From an uncultured Clostridia bacterium (lineage in GTDB: Bacteria; Bacillota; Clostridia; Christensenellales; Aristaeellaceae): a stretch of 37,318 bases of DNA. The translations under genes and the position numbers were made by a program. This document shows, in pieces, positions 30,817-37,318 of this stretch. The stretch lies in contig CAMJUL010000038.1 in the NCBI GenBank assembly GCA_946408995.1, positions 1 to 37,318 of the forward strand, read 5' to 3'. Below the pieces are notes generated by a model, which saw nothing but the letters and a program-made list of their open reading frames with translations, was not told the origin of the DNA and made no database searches. The first letter of the stretch is position 1, and each line of letters starts with the position of its first letter.

Positions 30817-33078
30817 ATGGAAAAGAAGCGGAGGCCCCTTACACGCGTCAAGGCGCAATGGACCCTTCTGTTGCTGTTGTTTACCCTGGTGACCGCGTTT
30901 GTCACAGGGTGGATTTTGTATACACAGGTCTCTTCCCAGGTGATCCGGGACGCCTGGCAGCAGCATGAATCCCTTCTGGAAAGCGCCTGTACGGCCCTGA
31001 ACCGGGAAATCGGGGAGATGCGCTCCTTTACCTGGCAGCTGAACAACCATGCGGGTGTGACCCGTTACCTGCATCTGAAAACCCAGACGCCGGGGGACAT
31101 CCTCGTCAAAAAAGACATGATCGACCTCTTGCAGGAGATGAAGGCCTTCAGCAATACCCTGTGCGATATCGGGCTTTATGCGGAGGGAGTGGATCTTGTC
31201 ATTACGGCCGAGAGCAGTTATCCCTCGGCGGATTATTTCAGCCGGGTGGAAGGTGTGACCCTTGAGGAGATCCTGAGGGTGCGTTCAAGGCCGGGAAGCA
31301 TCGCCCTGTGCGCATTTGCCGGGAAGGCCGTCCTGAACAGGCTGATCAGCAGGGAGACGGTTCTTACGTTTATCAGCAGCCTGCCCATGAACCGTGTCCA
31401 GGGCAAAAGCTTCGCCTTTTTTCACCTGCCGGAGGAGCGGCTGCGCTCCTGCCTTCCGGACAGCGGAAGCGGCCGGCTTTTATTGTGCGATGGGACGGGA
31501 CAGGTGCTGACAGAGGGGGCGGAGGAGGCCTTCCGGAGCGCGGCCAGGCTGTATATGGAAAACCCGGGCAGCCGCATCCGACTGGAGGGGGCGGATTATG
31601 GGGTGTCGGCCAGGAAAACCGCCGCAGAGGGGCTGTACTGTATGGCGATCGTGCCCTATCAGGCGCTGCTTGCCCCAGCTGAGCGGGTGCGCAGGACCGT
31701 GATGCTGGTCATGAGTCTGTGCATGGCAGTGGGACTGGTGGGGGCGGTCCTGGTCAGCAAACGGCTTTATTCCCCCCTGGAAAGGCTGCTTGAGAGCGCC
31801 CGCCAATTGGTGCATGGTCTGCCGGAGGGGGGAAGGGCCAACGAGTACAAGCTGCTGGAGGACGTCCTGCACATGATTTCGGCGCAGAACCATGCCCTGA
31901 CGCTGAACAACAGGGAAATCCGGCGCCTGCTCAAGAACCGGCTGCTCAGCGACTGGATGGAGGGGAGGCTGCGTACGGATGGGGCGGAAAGCCTGGAGAA
32001 AGTGGGCGTACAGCTGAGCTATGACCGGGTGCAGATTGCAGTGGCGGAGATCAATCCAAGGGACCTTGAGGGCCTGAAGCTGAAAAGCGGTCTGTGCGCA
32101 GCGGACAGGGTGGAAGACCTGGCCACAGGGCAGGACCTGGGCCGGATGAAGGTATACTGCGCAGAGCGGACCGACGGGAGGCTGCTGGTGCTGTTCAACC
32201 AGGATGCGAGGCATCCGCTTCCGGAAACCATTTACACGTTCCTCAGACAGTGCCGTCAGGAGGTATTCGGGGGTTTTTCATGCGCCATCGGCGTGGGCCG
32301 GGCCTATAGCGCAGGCAGGGCCTCCGAATCCCTGGTGGACGCGCTGCTGGCCCTGAAGGGCAGTGTAGGGGACAAGGAGATGTGCCTCGCGGAGGAGATC
32401 CCGGACGTGCCCGATACGGAATACCCTATCGAGAGCGAGCAAAGGCTGATCAACCAGATGCTCAGCGGCCGCAGGGAGGAGGTCGAAAGCACCCTGCGGA
32501 CCCTTCTTGCCGCCGGGGACGGGGACCCAGTGCCCAGGGCCGGGCTGGTGCGGGCCCTGCTTTTTACCGCCGGAAGGGCGGCACGGCAGGCCGGTACGGA
32601 GGAAGCGTTTGCCCGTGTCCTTGTACGGGAGGGCTTCCGGGAGGAGGAGCTTCCGGCGGAGCAGGACGCCGGGGAGCGCCTGAAACGGGTGTTCCTCTCG
32701 GTGATGGAGGGGGTGAACGCTTCCGCCTCTACTCAGGAGGAAAAACAGTATCATCGCCTGACCGCCTATATCGGGCGGGAATACGGCCATGACATTTCCC
32801 TGGATTCCGTGGGGGAGGCGCTGTCCATGTCCCCCAGCTATATCGGGCTGGTGTTCAGGCATGTCGGGGGGACCAGCTTCCTGAAATACCTGACCGACGT
32901 CCGGATGGAGGAGGTACGCCGGCTTCTTGTGACCACGGACCTTACCCTGCGGGAGATCGGGGAAAGGGTGGGGATCGAAAACCAAAATACCCTGATCCGG
33001 ACCTTCAAAAAGGCCGAGGGAGTGACCCCGGGGCAGTACAGAATGGCGAAAACGGCGATGCATTCGCAAAATGGATGA
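30817..33078 (+). CDS. Membrane-bound AraC-family transcriptional regulator
   Basis: A 753-residue protein. The first membrane helix is around 15-36 and the second around 285-310 (TVMLVMSLCMAVGLVGAVLV). The segment between (about 40-285) is extracellular and sensor-like. After a short HAMP-like stretch (YSPLERLLESARQLV) comes a long cytoplasmic part and a C-terminal AraC DNA-binding domain (about 650-750; ISLDSVGEALSMSPSYIGLV and TLREIGERVGIENQNTL are the two helix-turn-helix motifs, and GVTPGQYR closes the domain). Such regulators sense extracellular sugars and activate adjacent carbohydrate importers. The importer genes start 92 bases downstream on the same strand. The ATG has GAGGAGGG at about 9 bases. 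Confidence 0.93.
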   Translation: MEKKRRPLTRVKAQWTLLLLLFTLVTAFVTGWILYTQVSSQVIRDAWQQHESLLESACTALNREIGEMRSFTWQLNNHAGVTRYLHLKTQTPGDILVKKDMIDLLQEMKAFSNTLCDIGLYAEGVDLVITAESSYPSADYFSRVEGVTLEEILRVRSRPGSIALCAFAGKAVLNRLISRETVLTFISSLPMNRVQGKSFAFFHLPEERLRSCLPDSGSGRLLLCDGTGQVLTEGAEEAFRSAARLYMENPGSRIRLEGADYGVSARKTAAEGLYCMAIVPYQALLAPAERVRRTVMLVMSLCMAVGLVGAVLVSKRLYSPLERLLESARQLVHGLPEGGRANEYKLLEDVLHMISAQNHALTLNNREIRRLLKNRLLSDWMEGRLRTDGAESLEKVGVQLSYDRVQIAVAEINPRDLEGLKLKSGLCAADRVEDLATGQDLGRMKVYCAERTDGRLLVLFNQDARHPLPETIYTFLRQCRQEVFGGFSCAIGVGRAYSAGRASESLVDALLALKGSVGDKEMCLAEEIPDVPDTEYPIESEQRLINQMLSGRREEVESTLRTLLAAGDGDPVPRAGLVRALLFTAGRAARQAGTEEAFARVLVREGFREEELPAEQDAGERLKRVFLSVMEGVNASASTQEEKQYHRLTAYIGREYGHDISLDSVGEALSMSPSYIGLVFRHVGGTSFLKYLTDVRMEEVRRLLVTTDLTLREIGERVGIENQNTLIRTFKKAEGVTPGQYRMAKTAMHSQNG

Positions 33079-33170
33079 TGCGTCCCTGGCAGTTTTGAGC
33101 CCCTTTTCATCAAATGGAACATGGCAGGCGCGCCCCTTTCGTGCTATTTTCGTCTCAGGAGGTGATCCTG

Positions 33171-34091
33171 ATGGCGGGAAAACGGGGGGCGCGTTTGTTG
33201 CGCAGGGTCTGGTCCGGGAGGTATCTGTACCTCATGTTCCTGCCGGTCTTTGTGTATTACATGCTGTTCCGCTACGCGCCCATGGTGGGACTTGTGATTG
33301 CCTTCAAGGATTTCAACGCATTTCTGGGGTTTTCAAGAAGCCCATGGGTGGGTTTCAAGTTTTTCAGCCAGTTTTTCCGCTCCATTTATCTGTGGCGGTT
33401 GGTGCGCAACACCCTGCTCATCAACCTGTATGACCTGGTGTTTAATTTCCCGGCGGCCATTGTTCTGGCCCTGCTGCTGAACGAGGTTCAGAACAGGCGC
33501 TTCAAAAAAACGGCACAGACGATTACCTATCTGCCGTATTTTGTGTCCTCCGTGGTGATTGCCAGCATGGTGGTGCAGTTTCTGTCTCCGTCCAGCGGCA
33601 TCGTCAACCACCTGATCGCCTCCCTGGGGGGCGAAAGACAGTATTTCCTGACCCAGCCCGGCGCTTTCCGCCCCATCTTCACCCTGATGAATCTGTGGAA
33701 AAACATCGGCTGGAATTCCATTATTTTCCTCGCGGCCATCAGTGGAATCAACGGGGAGCTTTATGAAGCTTGCATGATTGACGGCGGAGGTTATCTGAGG
33801 CGGATGTGGCATGTGACCCTTCCCGGCATTGCGGGTACGGTGGTGGTGCTGGTGATTATGCGGCTTGGACATGTGATGGACGCCGGGTATGAAACCATTC
33901 TTCTTCTGCAGAACAACGCAAACCTGGAAACAAGCGATGTCATAGGCACATATGTGTACCGCAGGGGGCTCAGGGGCGGGGAATACAGCTATGCCACCGC
34001 CGTGGGCATGTTCCAGAGCGTCATCGGGTTTGCCATGGTGATCCTAGCGAACTTCCTCAGCCGCAGGTACAGTGAAACCAGTCTCTGGTAA
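33171..34091 (+). CDS. Carbohydrate ABC transporter permease, LplB-like
   Basis: A 306-residue inner-membrane permease of the LplB/MalF-type. It has the clostridial start YLYLMFLPVFVYYMLFRYAPM, six predicted helices, and the EAA loop EACMIDGGGYLRRMWHVTLP (about 221-240) that contacts the ATPase. It imports oligosaccharides together with the second permease and the binding protein encoded downstream. The ATG at 33171 has a near-perfect Shine-Dalgarno (AGGAGGTGAT, 4-5 bases away). An earlier ATG at 33114 is less likely. The second permease starts 8 bases after its stop. No ATPase gene is present; such importers commonly share one MsmX-type ATPase elsewhere. Confidence 0.94.
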   Translation: MAGKRGARLLRRVWSGRYLYLMFLPVFVYYMLFRYAPMVGLVIAFKDFNAFLGFSRSPWVGFKFFSQFFRSIYLWRLVRNTLLINLYDLVFNFPAAIVLALLLNEVQNRRFKKTAQTITYLPYFVSSVVIASMVVQFLSPSSGIVNHLIASLGGERQYFLTQPGAFRPIFTLMNLWKNIGWNSIIFLAAISGINGELYEACMIDGGGYLRRMWHVTLPGIAGTVVVLVIMRLGHVMDAGYETILLLQNNANLETSDVIGTYVYRRGLRGGEYSYATAVGMFQSVIGFAMVILANFLSRRYSETSLW

Positions 34092-34099
34092 GGGGGGGG

Positions 34100-34999
34100 A
34101 TGAGTGTGACGGAAGCCGCTGTCAGACGAAGCAACCGCATCCGGGTCTCCCGGGGAAGGAAACTCTTCCTGGCGTTCAATACCGCCGTTCTTCTCCTGCT
34201 GTGTGCGGCGATGCTTTATCCGGTGCTCTTTGTCCTGGCCGCCTCCTTCTCGGAGGAAACGGCCATCCTGAAGGGGGAGGTGACCCTCCTTCCTGTTCGG
34301 GTTCATATCCGGGCATACGAAAAGGTGTTCCATTATCCCCTGCTTTGGAAAAGCTACGCCAATACGCTTTTGTATACCGGGCTGGGCACGGCGATCAATC
34401 TGGTCCTGACCGTGTTCGGCGCCTGGTCCCTGAGCCAGAAAAAAATGGTCGGCCGGCGGTTCCTGACCCTGATGTGCACGTTTACCATGTTTTTCAACGG
34501 GGGCATGATCCCCACCTTCCTCGTGGTCAAGGAGCTGAAGCTGCTCAATACCCTCTGGGCGATTCTGCTGCCGGGGGCGGTGAGTACATACAACATGATC
34601 CTGATGCGCACGTTCTTCATGGCAATTCCCCAAAGCCTGGTGGAGGCGGCGGAGCTGGACGGCTGCAATGATTTCGGGGTGCTGTTCCGCATCGTACTTC
34701 CCCTGAGCCTGGCGAGCCTGATGACCATCGGCATGTTTTACGCGGTCGCCCACTGGAACAGCTATTTCAGCGCGGTGCTGTACCTGAACCGGCCGGAACT
34801 GTATCCGCTGCAGATCATCCTCCGGCAGGTGGTCCTGATGAACGAAATCGTGGAGAACGCCTCCAGCACGGAAAACGTCATGGCGGAAGGCATCAAATAT
34901 GCCACCATCGTGGTGGCCATGCTGCCCATGCTGTGTGTGTATCCGTTTGTGCAGCGGTATTTTGTCAAAGGCGTCATGGTCGGCTCCGTCAAGGAGTGA
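34100..34999 (+). CDS. Carbohydrate ABC transporter permease, YtcP-like
   Basis: A 299-residue permease of the YtcP/MalG-type. The first helix is KLFLAFNTAVLLLLCAAMLYPVLFVLAASF, and the EAA loop is EAAELDGCNDFGVLFRIVLP. It ends YFVKGVMVGSVKE, which is the usual C-terminus of this family. It pairs with the LplB-like permease to form the channel. The ATG at 34100 follows AGGGGGGG by 1 base, which is close, but homologues start near here. It lies 8 bases after the first permease gene and 66 bases before the binding protein gene, all in one transcription unit with a likely promoter upstream of 33171 that I could not identify. Confidence 0.94.
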   Translation: MSVTEAAVRRSNRIRVSRGRKLFLAFNTAVLLLLCAAMLYPVLFVLAASFSEETAILKGEVTLLPVRVHIRAYEKVFHYPLLWKSYANTLLYTGLGTAINLVLTVFGAWSLSQKKMVGRRFLTLMCTFTMFFNGGMIPTFLVVKELKLLNTLWAILLPGAVSTYNMILMRTFFMAIPQSLVEAAELDGCNDFGVLFRIVLPLSLASLMTIGMFYAVAHWNSYFSAVLYLNRPELYPLQIILRQVVLMNEIVENASSTENVMAEGIKYATIVVAMLPMLCVYPFVQRYFVKGVMVGSVKE

Positions 35000-35065
35000 C
35001 CCGAGGGAGAAACCGTGTCCCGCGGATACGGGACCGAATATAACACCAAGCAAGGAGGAGATCGT

Positions 35066-36592
35066 ATGAAGCAGCTGAACCGAATCCTGGCCCTGATCCT
35101 GGTCCTTTCCCTTCTTCCCCTGTCCATGACCGCGCTGGCGGACGAACCCGTCACCATCACCATCTGGGGATCCGACCGGGAAAACATGCCCTTTCGCAAT
35201 GGACTCATGACCATTGAGCTTCTCAAGGAAAGACTTGGAATCAACATTGAGATTCTTTCGGCGCCCACCGAGAGCCTGGCGGAAAAATACGGCCTGTTGA
35301 TGGCCGGCGGGGATATCCCCACCATTGTACAGTACAAGGCGAAGGACCTTCTGCTGTACAAGGACGCCTGGCAGCCCCTGAACGACCTGATCAATGAGAC
35401 GGACACCCCCAACCTGTGGAAGGTGTACGGCGATCCGGAAATCCGCCGCAAGGTCAGCGACGCAGACGGCAACATGCGCTTTATCGGACAGCGGACGGCC
35501 ATCACCGCGGGCAAGCTGTTCTTTTGGCGGCAGGACTGGCTGGACAAACTGAACCTGGAAACGCCCCGGACGGTGGAGGACCTGTACAACGTATTTGTCG
35601 CGATTCGGGACGGGGACCCCAACGGCAACGGGGAAAAGGATGAAATTCCCTTTTCCGTGCGAAAGAACGGCAGCAACAACCGCGGAAACGTCATGCCGTT
35701 TGTGCACAATTGGGGCATCGCGGAGACCTTTTTCGCAGAGGACGGGCAGGTCAGGTTCGGCGCCACGGATCCGCGAATGAAGGAAGCGCTGGAATGGCTG
35801 CACCGCTGCTATGCCGAAAAGCTTCTGGACCCGGAATACCTGACCCGGGACAAGACAGCCTGGTACAGCGAATGGACCAACAACCAGGTTTTCATGAGCT
35901 ATGACTGGAGCGCGTATATTGACAACGTCAGCAACCTCTTCAAGGGAACGGACAGCGATGTCCATATTGTGGGCGCGGTGCCGCCGGAAGGCCCCACGGG
36001 CATCAGCGAAACCCGGGACCAGCTGCAGCCCATTACCGTGGATGAGGACTGGAACGCGGGCATCTTTGTCGGCGCTTCCGCGGAGCAGAAGGCGGCTGCC
36101 CTGAAGCTGTTTGACTACCTGTACAGCGAGGAGGGCATGATCCTGCTGAACTTCGGCGTGGAAGGGGAGCACTACAACGTGGTGGACGGCCAGTTCGTCT
36201 ATTCGGACCTGATCATGAACAACCCGGACGGCCTGTCCCCCCAGGACGCGCTGCGCACCTTCGGCATTCAGAGCATGCTGACCCTGCTGCAGGACGCCCG
36301 GTATGAGCGGGCCTTCGTCAGCGACGAGGTGAACCGTATCCGGGATATCTATGAGCAGGAGGGCCATATCGGAGAGGCGTTCCCAACCCTGGCCTTTACC
36401 AATGACGAGCAGAGCGTGATCAACGAAAAATACACCGAGATCGAGACCTATGTCAATGAAATGATTGACAAGTTCATCATGGGCGTGGAGCCGCTGGAGG
36501 GCTTTGACGCATTTGCCGCCCAGGTAGAGAAGATGGGCCTGCAGGAGGTCCTGGCCGCCTATCAGGCCGCGTATGACCGCTATATGAAGTAA
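35066..36592 (+). CDS. Extracellular solute-binding protein of the sugar importer, LplA-like
   Basis: A 508-residue secreted binding protein of the extracellular solute-binding family 1 (LplA-like). The signal peptide is MKQLNRILALILVLSLLPLS followed by MTALA and D, with an Ala-Leu-Ala cleavage site and no lipobox Cys, so it may not be a lipoprotein. The mature start is EPVTITIWGSDREN. Other features are GGDIPTIVQYKAKDL, DGDPNGNGEKDEIPF (a Ca2+-loop-like DxNxNGxxDE) and AAALKLFDYLYSEEG. It would capture an oligosaccharide and deliver it to the two permeases. The ATG at 35066 has AAGGAGGAG at 5-6 bases. Two hairpin terminators follow at 36611 and 36654. Confidence 0.93.
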   Translation: MKQLNRILALILVLSLLPLSMTALADEPVTITIWGSDRENMPFRNGLMTIELLKERLGINIEILSAPTESLAEKYGLLMAGGDIPTIVQYKAKDLLLYKDAWQPLNDLINETDTPNLWKVYGDPEIRRKVSDADGNMRFIGQRTAITAGKLFFWRQDWLDKLNLETPRTVEDLYNVFVAIRDGDPNGNGEKDEIPFSVRKNGSNNRGNVMPFVHNWGIAETFFAEDGQVRFGATDPRMKEALEWLHRCYAEKLLDPEYLTRDKTAWYSEWTNNQVFMSYDWSAYIDNVSNLFKGTDSDVHIVGAVPPEGPTGISETRDQLQPITVDEDWNAGIFVGASAEQKAAALKLFDYLYSEEGMILLNFGVEGEHYNVVDGQFVYSDLIMNNPDGLSPQDALRTFGIQSMLTLLQDARYERAFVSDEVNRIRDIYEQEGHIGEAFPTLAFTNDEQSVINEKYTEIETYVNEMIDKFIMGVEPLEGFDAFAAQVEKMGLQEVLAAYQAAYDRYMK

Positions 36593-36610
36593 TCTTCAGC
36601 CTAAAAGACG

Positions 36611-36643
36611 GGGGCTGCCGCAAAAGAGGGCAGCCCCTTGTTT
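36611..36643 (+). terminator. Terminator of the sugar importer operon
   Basis: GGGGCTGCC (36611-36619) pairs with GGCAGCCCC (36629-36637), followed by TTGTTT. Confidence 0.82.
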
Positions 36644-36653
36644 AAGGGCACGA

Positions 36654-36675
36654 GTGGGCACGCAGCCCACCTTTT
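36654..36675 (+). terminator. Second short hairpin after the importer operon
   Basis: GTGGGC (36654-36659) pairs with GCCCAC (36665-36670), followed by TTTT (36672-36675). It is a short stem, so termination here would be weak. Confidence 0.4.
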
Positions 36676-36686
36676 GGCGAAAAAAA

Positions 36687-36705
36687 ACAGGTATATTATT
36701 CCTGT
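36687..36705 (+). promoter_or_regulatory. Inverted repeat ACAGG-N9-CCTGT over a TATATTATT -10-like element
   Basis: Five-base arms (ACAGG and CCTGT) flank TATATTATT. A TTGGCG at 36674-36679 may serve as -35 with a poor spacing. The element looks like an operator overlapping the promoter of the small secreted protein at 36754. Confidence 0.4.
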
Positions 36706-36753
36706 GAGAACCGGGACATCCCTGATTGGAATACAAAATCATAGGAGGCACGT

Positions 36754-37212
36754 ATGAAGAAGCTGCTCGCGCTGCTGCTGACCCTGGGGATGCTGGTGGG
36801 GGGAATGCTTCCCGCCGGTGCGGAAAAGTATACCTCTCTTTACATCAAACCGAAAGCCGTGGCGCTTTTCGACTATGTGAACGGGAACCGGATCTCCATC
36901 AAGTTCCAGGTCACAAACGAGAAGGAAGCGAAGGAAGTGACCGCCTTTACCATTTCGGTATGGCCTCTTGACGAGAATTTCAAGGACCTGACCAACGGGA
37001 ACCCGTACGTAATGAATTCCGTGAAGACGGTCAAGCCGGGCAAAACCATGTATTCCGATCTGTATTACCTGAAGGATTTTGACAAGATCTGGTATATCCG
37101 CATCGCCATTACGAAGGTCACCTATGGGGACGGCACATCGGTCTCCTTTACACAGGAGGAGGCCCTTGCGCAGGACGGTCTGCACAAGACCTGGAATACC
37201 GGCAGAGAGTGA
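36754..37212 (+). CDS. Small secreted protein of unknown function
   Basis: A 152-residue exported protein with a signal peptide (MKKLLALLLTLGMLVGGMLPAGA). The remainder is a single beta-rich domain: YTSLYIKPKAVALFDYVNGN, then ISIKFQVTNEKEAKEVTAFTISV and WYIRIAITKVTYGDGTSVSF (split here for length). It resembles an immunoglobulin-like or CARDB/FxLYD-type adhesion domain in pattern only; I do not recognise a family with confidence. The ATG has AGGAGGCACGT upstream at 7-8 bases. An inverted repeat over its promoter suggests regulation. It is last on the contig before the intron and has a terminator at 37232. It is not clearly part of the importer operon, since a terminator separates them. Confidence 0.75.
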   Translation: MKKLLALLLTLGMLVGGMLPAGAEKYTSLYIKPKAVALFDYVNGNRISIKFQVTNEKEAKEVTAFTISVWPLDENFKDLTNGNPYVMNSVKTVKPGKTMYSDLYYLKDFDKIWYIRIAITKVTYGDGTSVSFTQEEALAQDGLHKTWNTGRE

Positions 37213-37231
37213 TTCGGAGAAAGAAAGACGG

Positions 37232-37267
37232 GTGCCCCGCGGGAGATTTTCCTGCGGGGCACGTTTT
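37232..37267 (+). terminator. Rho-independent terminator, target of the group II intron
   Basis: GTGCCCCGCGGGA (37232-37244) pairs with TCCTGCGGGGCAC (37250-37262), with one mismatch, followed by GTTTTG. It ends the small secreted protein gene. The group II intron begins 9 bases after the stem. Confidence 0.82.
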
Positions 37268-37270
37268 GCA

Positions 37271-37318
37271 GTACGCCCGCCATGGGCAATAGCTTGGTGG
37301 TGAAAGTCCACTACACGC
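37271..37318 (+). mobile_element. 5' end of a group IIC intron
   Basis: The last 48 bases begin GTACGCCCGCCATGGGCAAT and continue with GGTGGTGAAAGTCCACTACA. From memory this resembles the 5' start of the O. iheyensis group IIC intron (GTGTGCCCGGCATGGGTGCA), including the GGTG..AGTCC segment of domain I. The intron follows a terminator hairpin directly, as group IIC introns typically do, and the window ends inside it. It has the same orientation as the intron end at base 1. Confidence 0.82.

Noticed and set aside
33989-36367. A very long open frame (792 codons) on the minus strand opposite the second permease and the solute-binding protein
   Set aside because: It mirrors strong, well-recognised plus-strand genes with signal peptide and ribosome binding sites. 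GC-rich codon bias produces such antisense frames, and its composition (His/Gln/Val-rich) matches no family.
1-37318. Possible circular plasmid, since both contig edges carry same-orientation intron sequence
   Set aside because: The two ends do not overlap or continue each other, and a repeated intron explains both edges. No replication or partition gene is present. It cannot be excluded without read links.
1-37318. CRISPR arrays, tRNA or rRNA genes, T-box leaders, phage or transposase genes
   Set aside because: No repeat-spacer pattern, cloverleaf, rRNA core sequence, TGGNACCGCG T-box motif or recombinase motif was found.

Overview
The window looks like one complete assembly contig from a GC-rich member of the Bacillota, most likely a gut or rumen Clostridia. 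This is an inference from gene content: LplB/YtcP-type sugar importer permeases with a membrane AraC regulator, BspA-type leucine-rich repeats with a DUF6273 domain, a SpoIIE-type phosphatase, a SpoIIAA/RsbV-like STAS protein, strong GGAGG ribosome binding sites and TTGACA/TATAAT promoters. No rRNA, tRNA, CRISPR array, transposase or phage gene was seen. Both edges lie in a group IIC intron: bases 1-54 are the 3' end (domain V remainder plus domain VI) and bases 37271-37318 are a 5' end, inserted just after a transcription terminator. The contig probably stops there because the intron is repeated in the genome.

Layout. 141-2379 (+): Nudix hydrolase, radical SAM protein, LURP-one/YxjI-like protein. 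2528-5281: tandem GNAT acetyltransferase (-), ADP-ribosylglycohydrolase (+), PNPOx-like flavin protein (+). 5397-7886 (-): large secreted DUF6273/LRR protein. 8098-9279 (+): PLP aminotransferase. 9468-12511 (-): sensor PP2C phosphatase translationally coupled to a secreted DUF218 protein. 12766-17830: small housekeeping or defence-like enzymes (two GNATs, an HD-domain protein broken by a stop codon, a DUF6487 zinc ribbon, a nucleoside phosphorylase, an alpha/beta hydrolase), then an 0.8-kb stretch with no convincing gene. 18642-21864 (+): MoxR / DUF58 / DUF4129 operon with 4-bp overlaps. 22087-22383 (+): STAS protein. 22552-25550 (-): aconitase-family hydratase and histidine phosphatase operon. 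25767-26734 (+): small locus resembling accessory proteins of zinc-uptake clusters, apparently damaged by frameshifts. 26841-27887 (+): sugar-kinase-like phosphotransferase. 27957-30542 (-): two secreted proteins. 30817-36592 (+): membrane AraC regulator followed by two sugar permeases and a solute-binding protein. 36754-37212 (+): small secreted protein.

How the parts may work together. The AraC regulator probably senses an extracellular carbohydrate and controls the adjacent importer, which lacks its own ATPase and would borrow a shared one. The PP2C phosphatase has an extracellular Cache sensor and could act on a STAS protein such as the one at 22087, although no kinase partner is present. 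Several genes carry lesions or odd starts (HD stop codon, two frameshifts in the zinc-type locus, an AUA at the best start of the tandem GNAT). This suggests either local gene decay or base errors in the assembly, and raw reads would separate the two.
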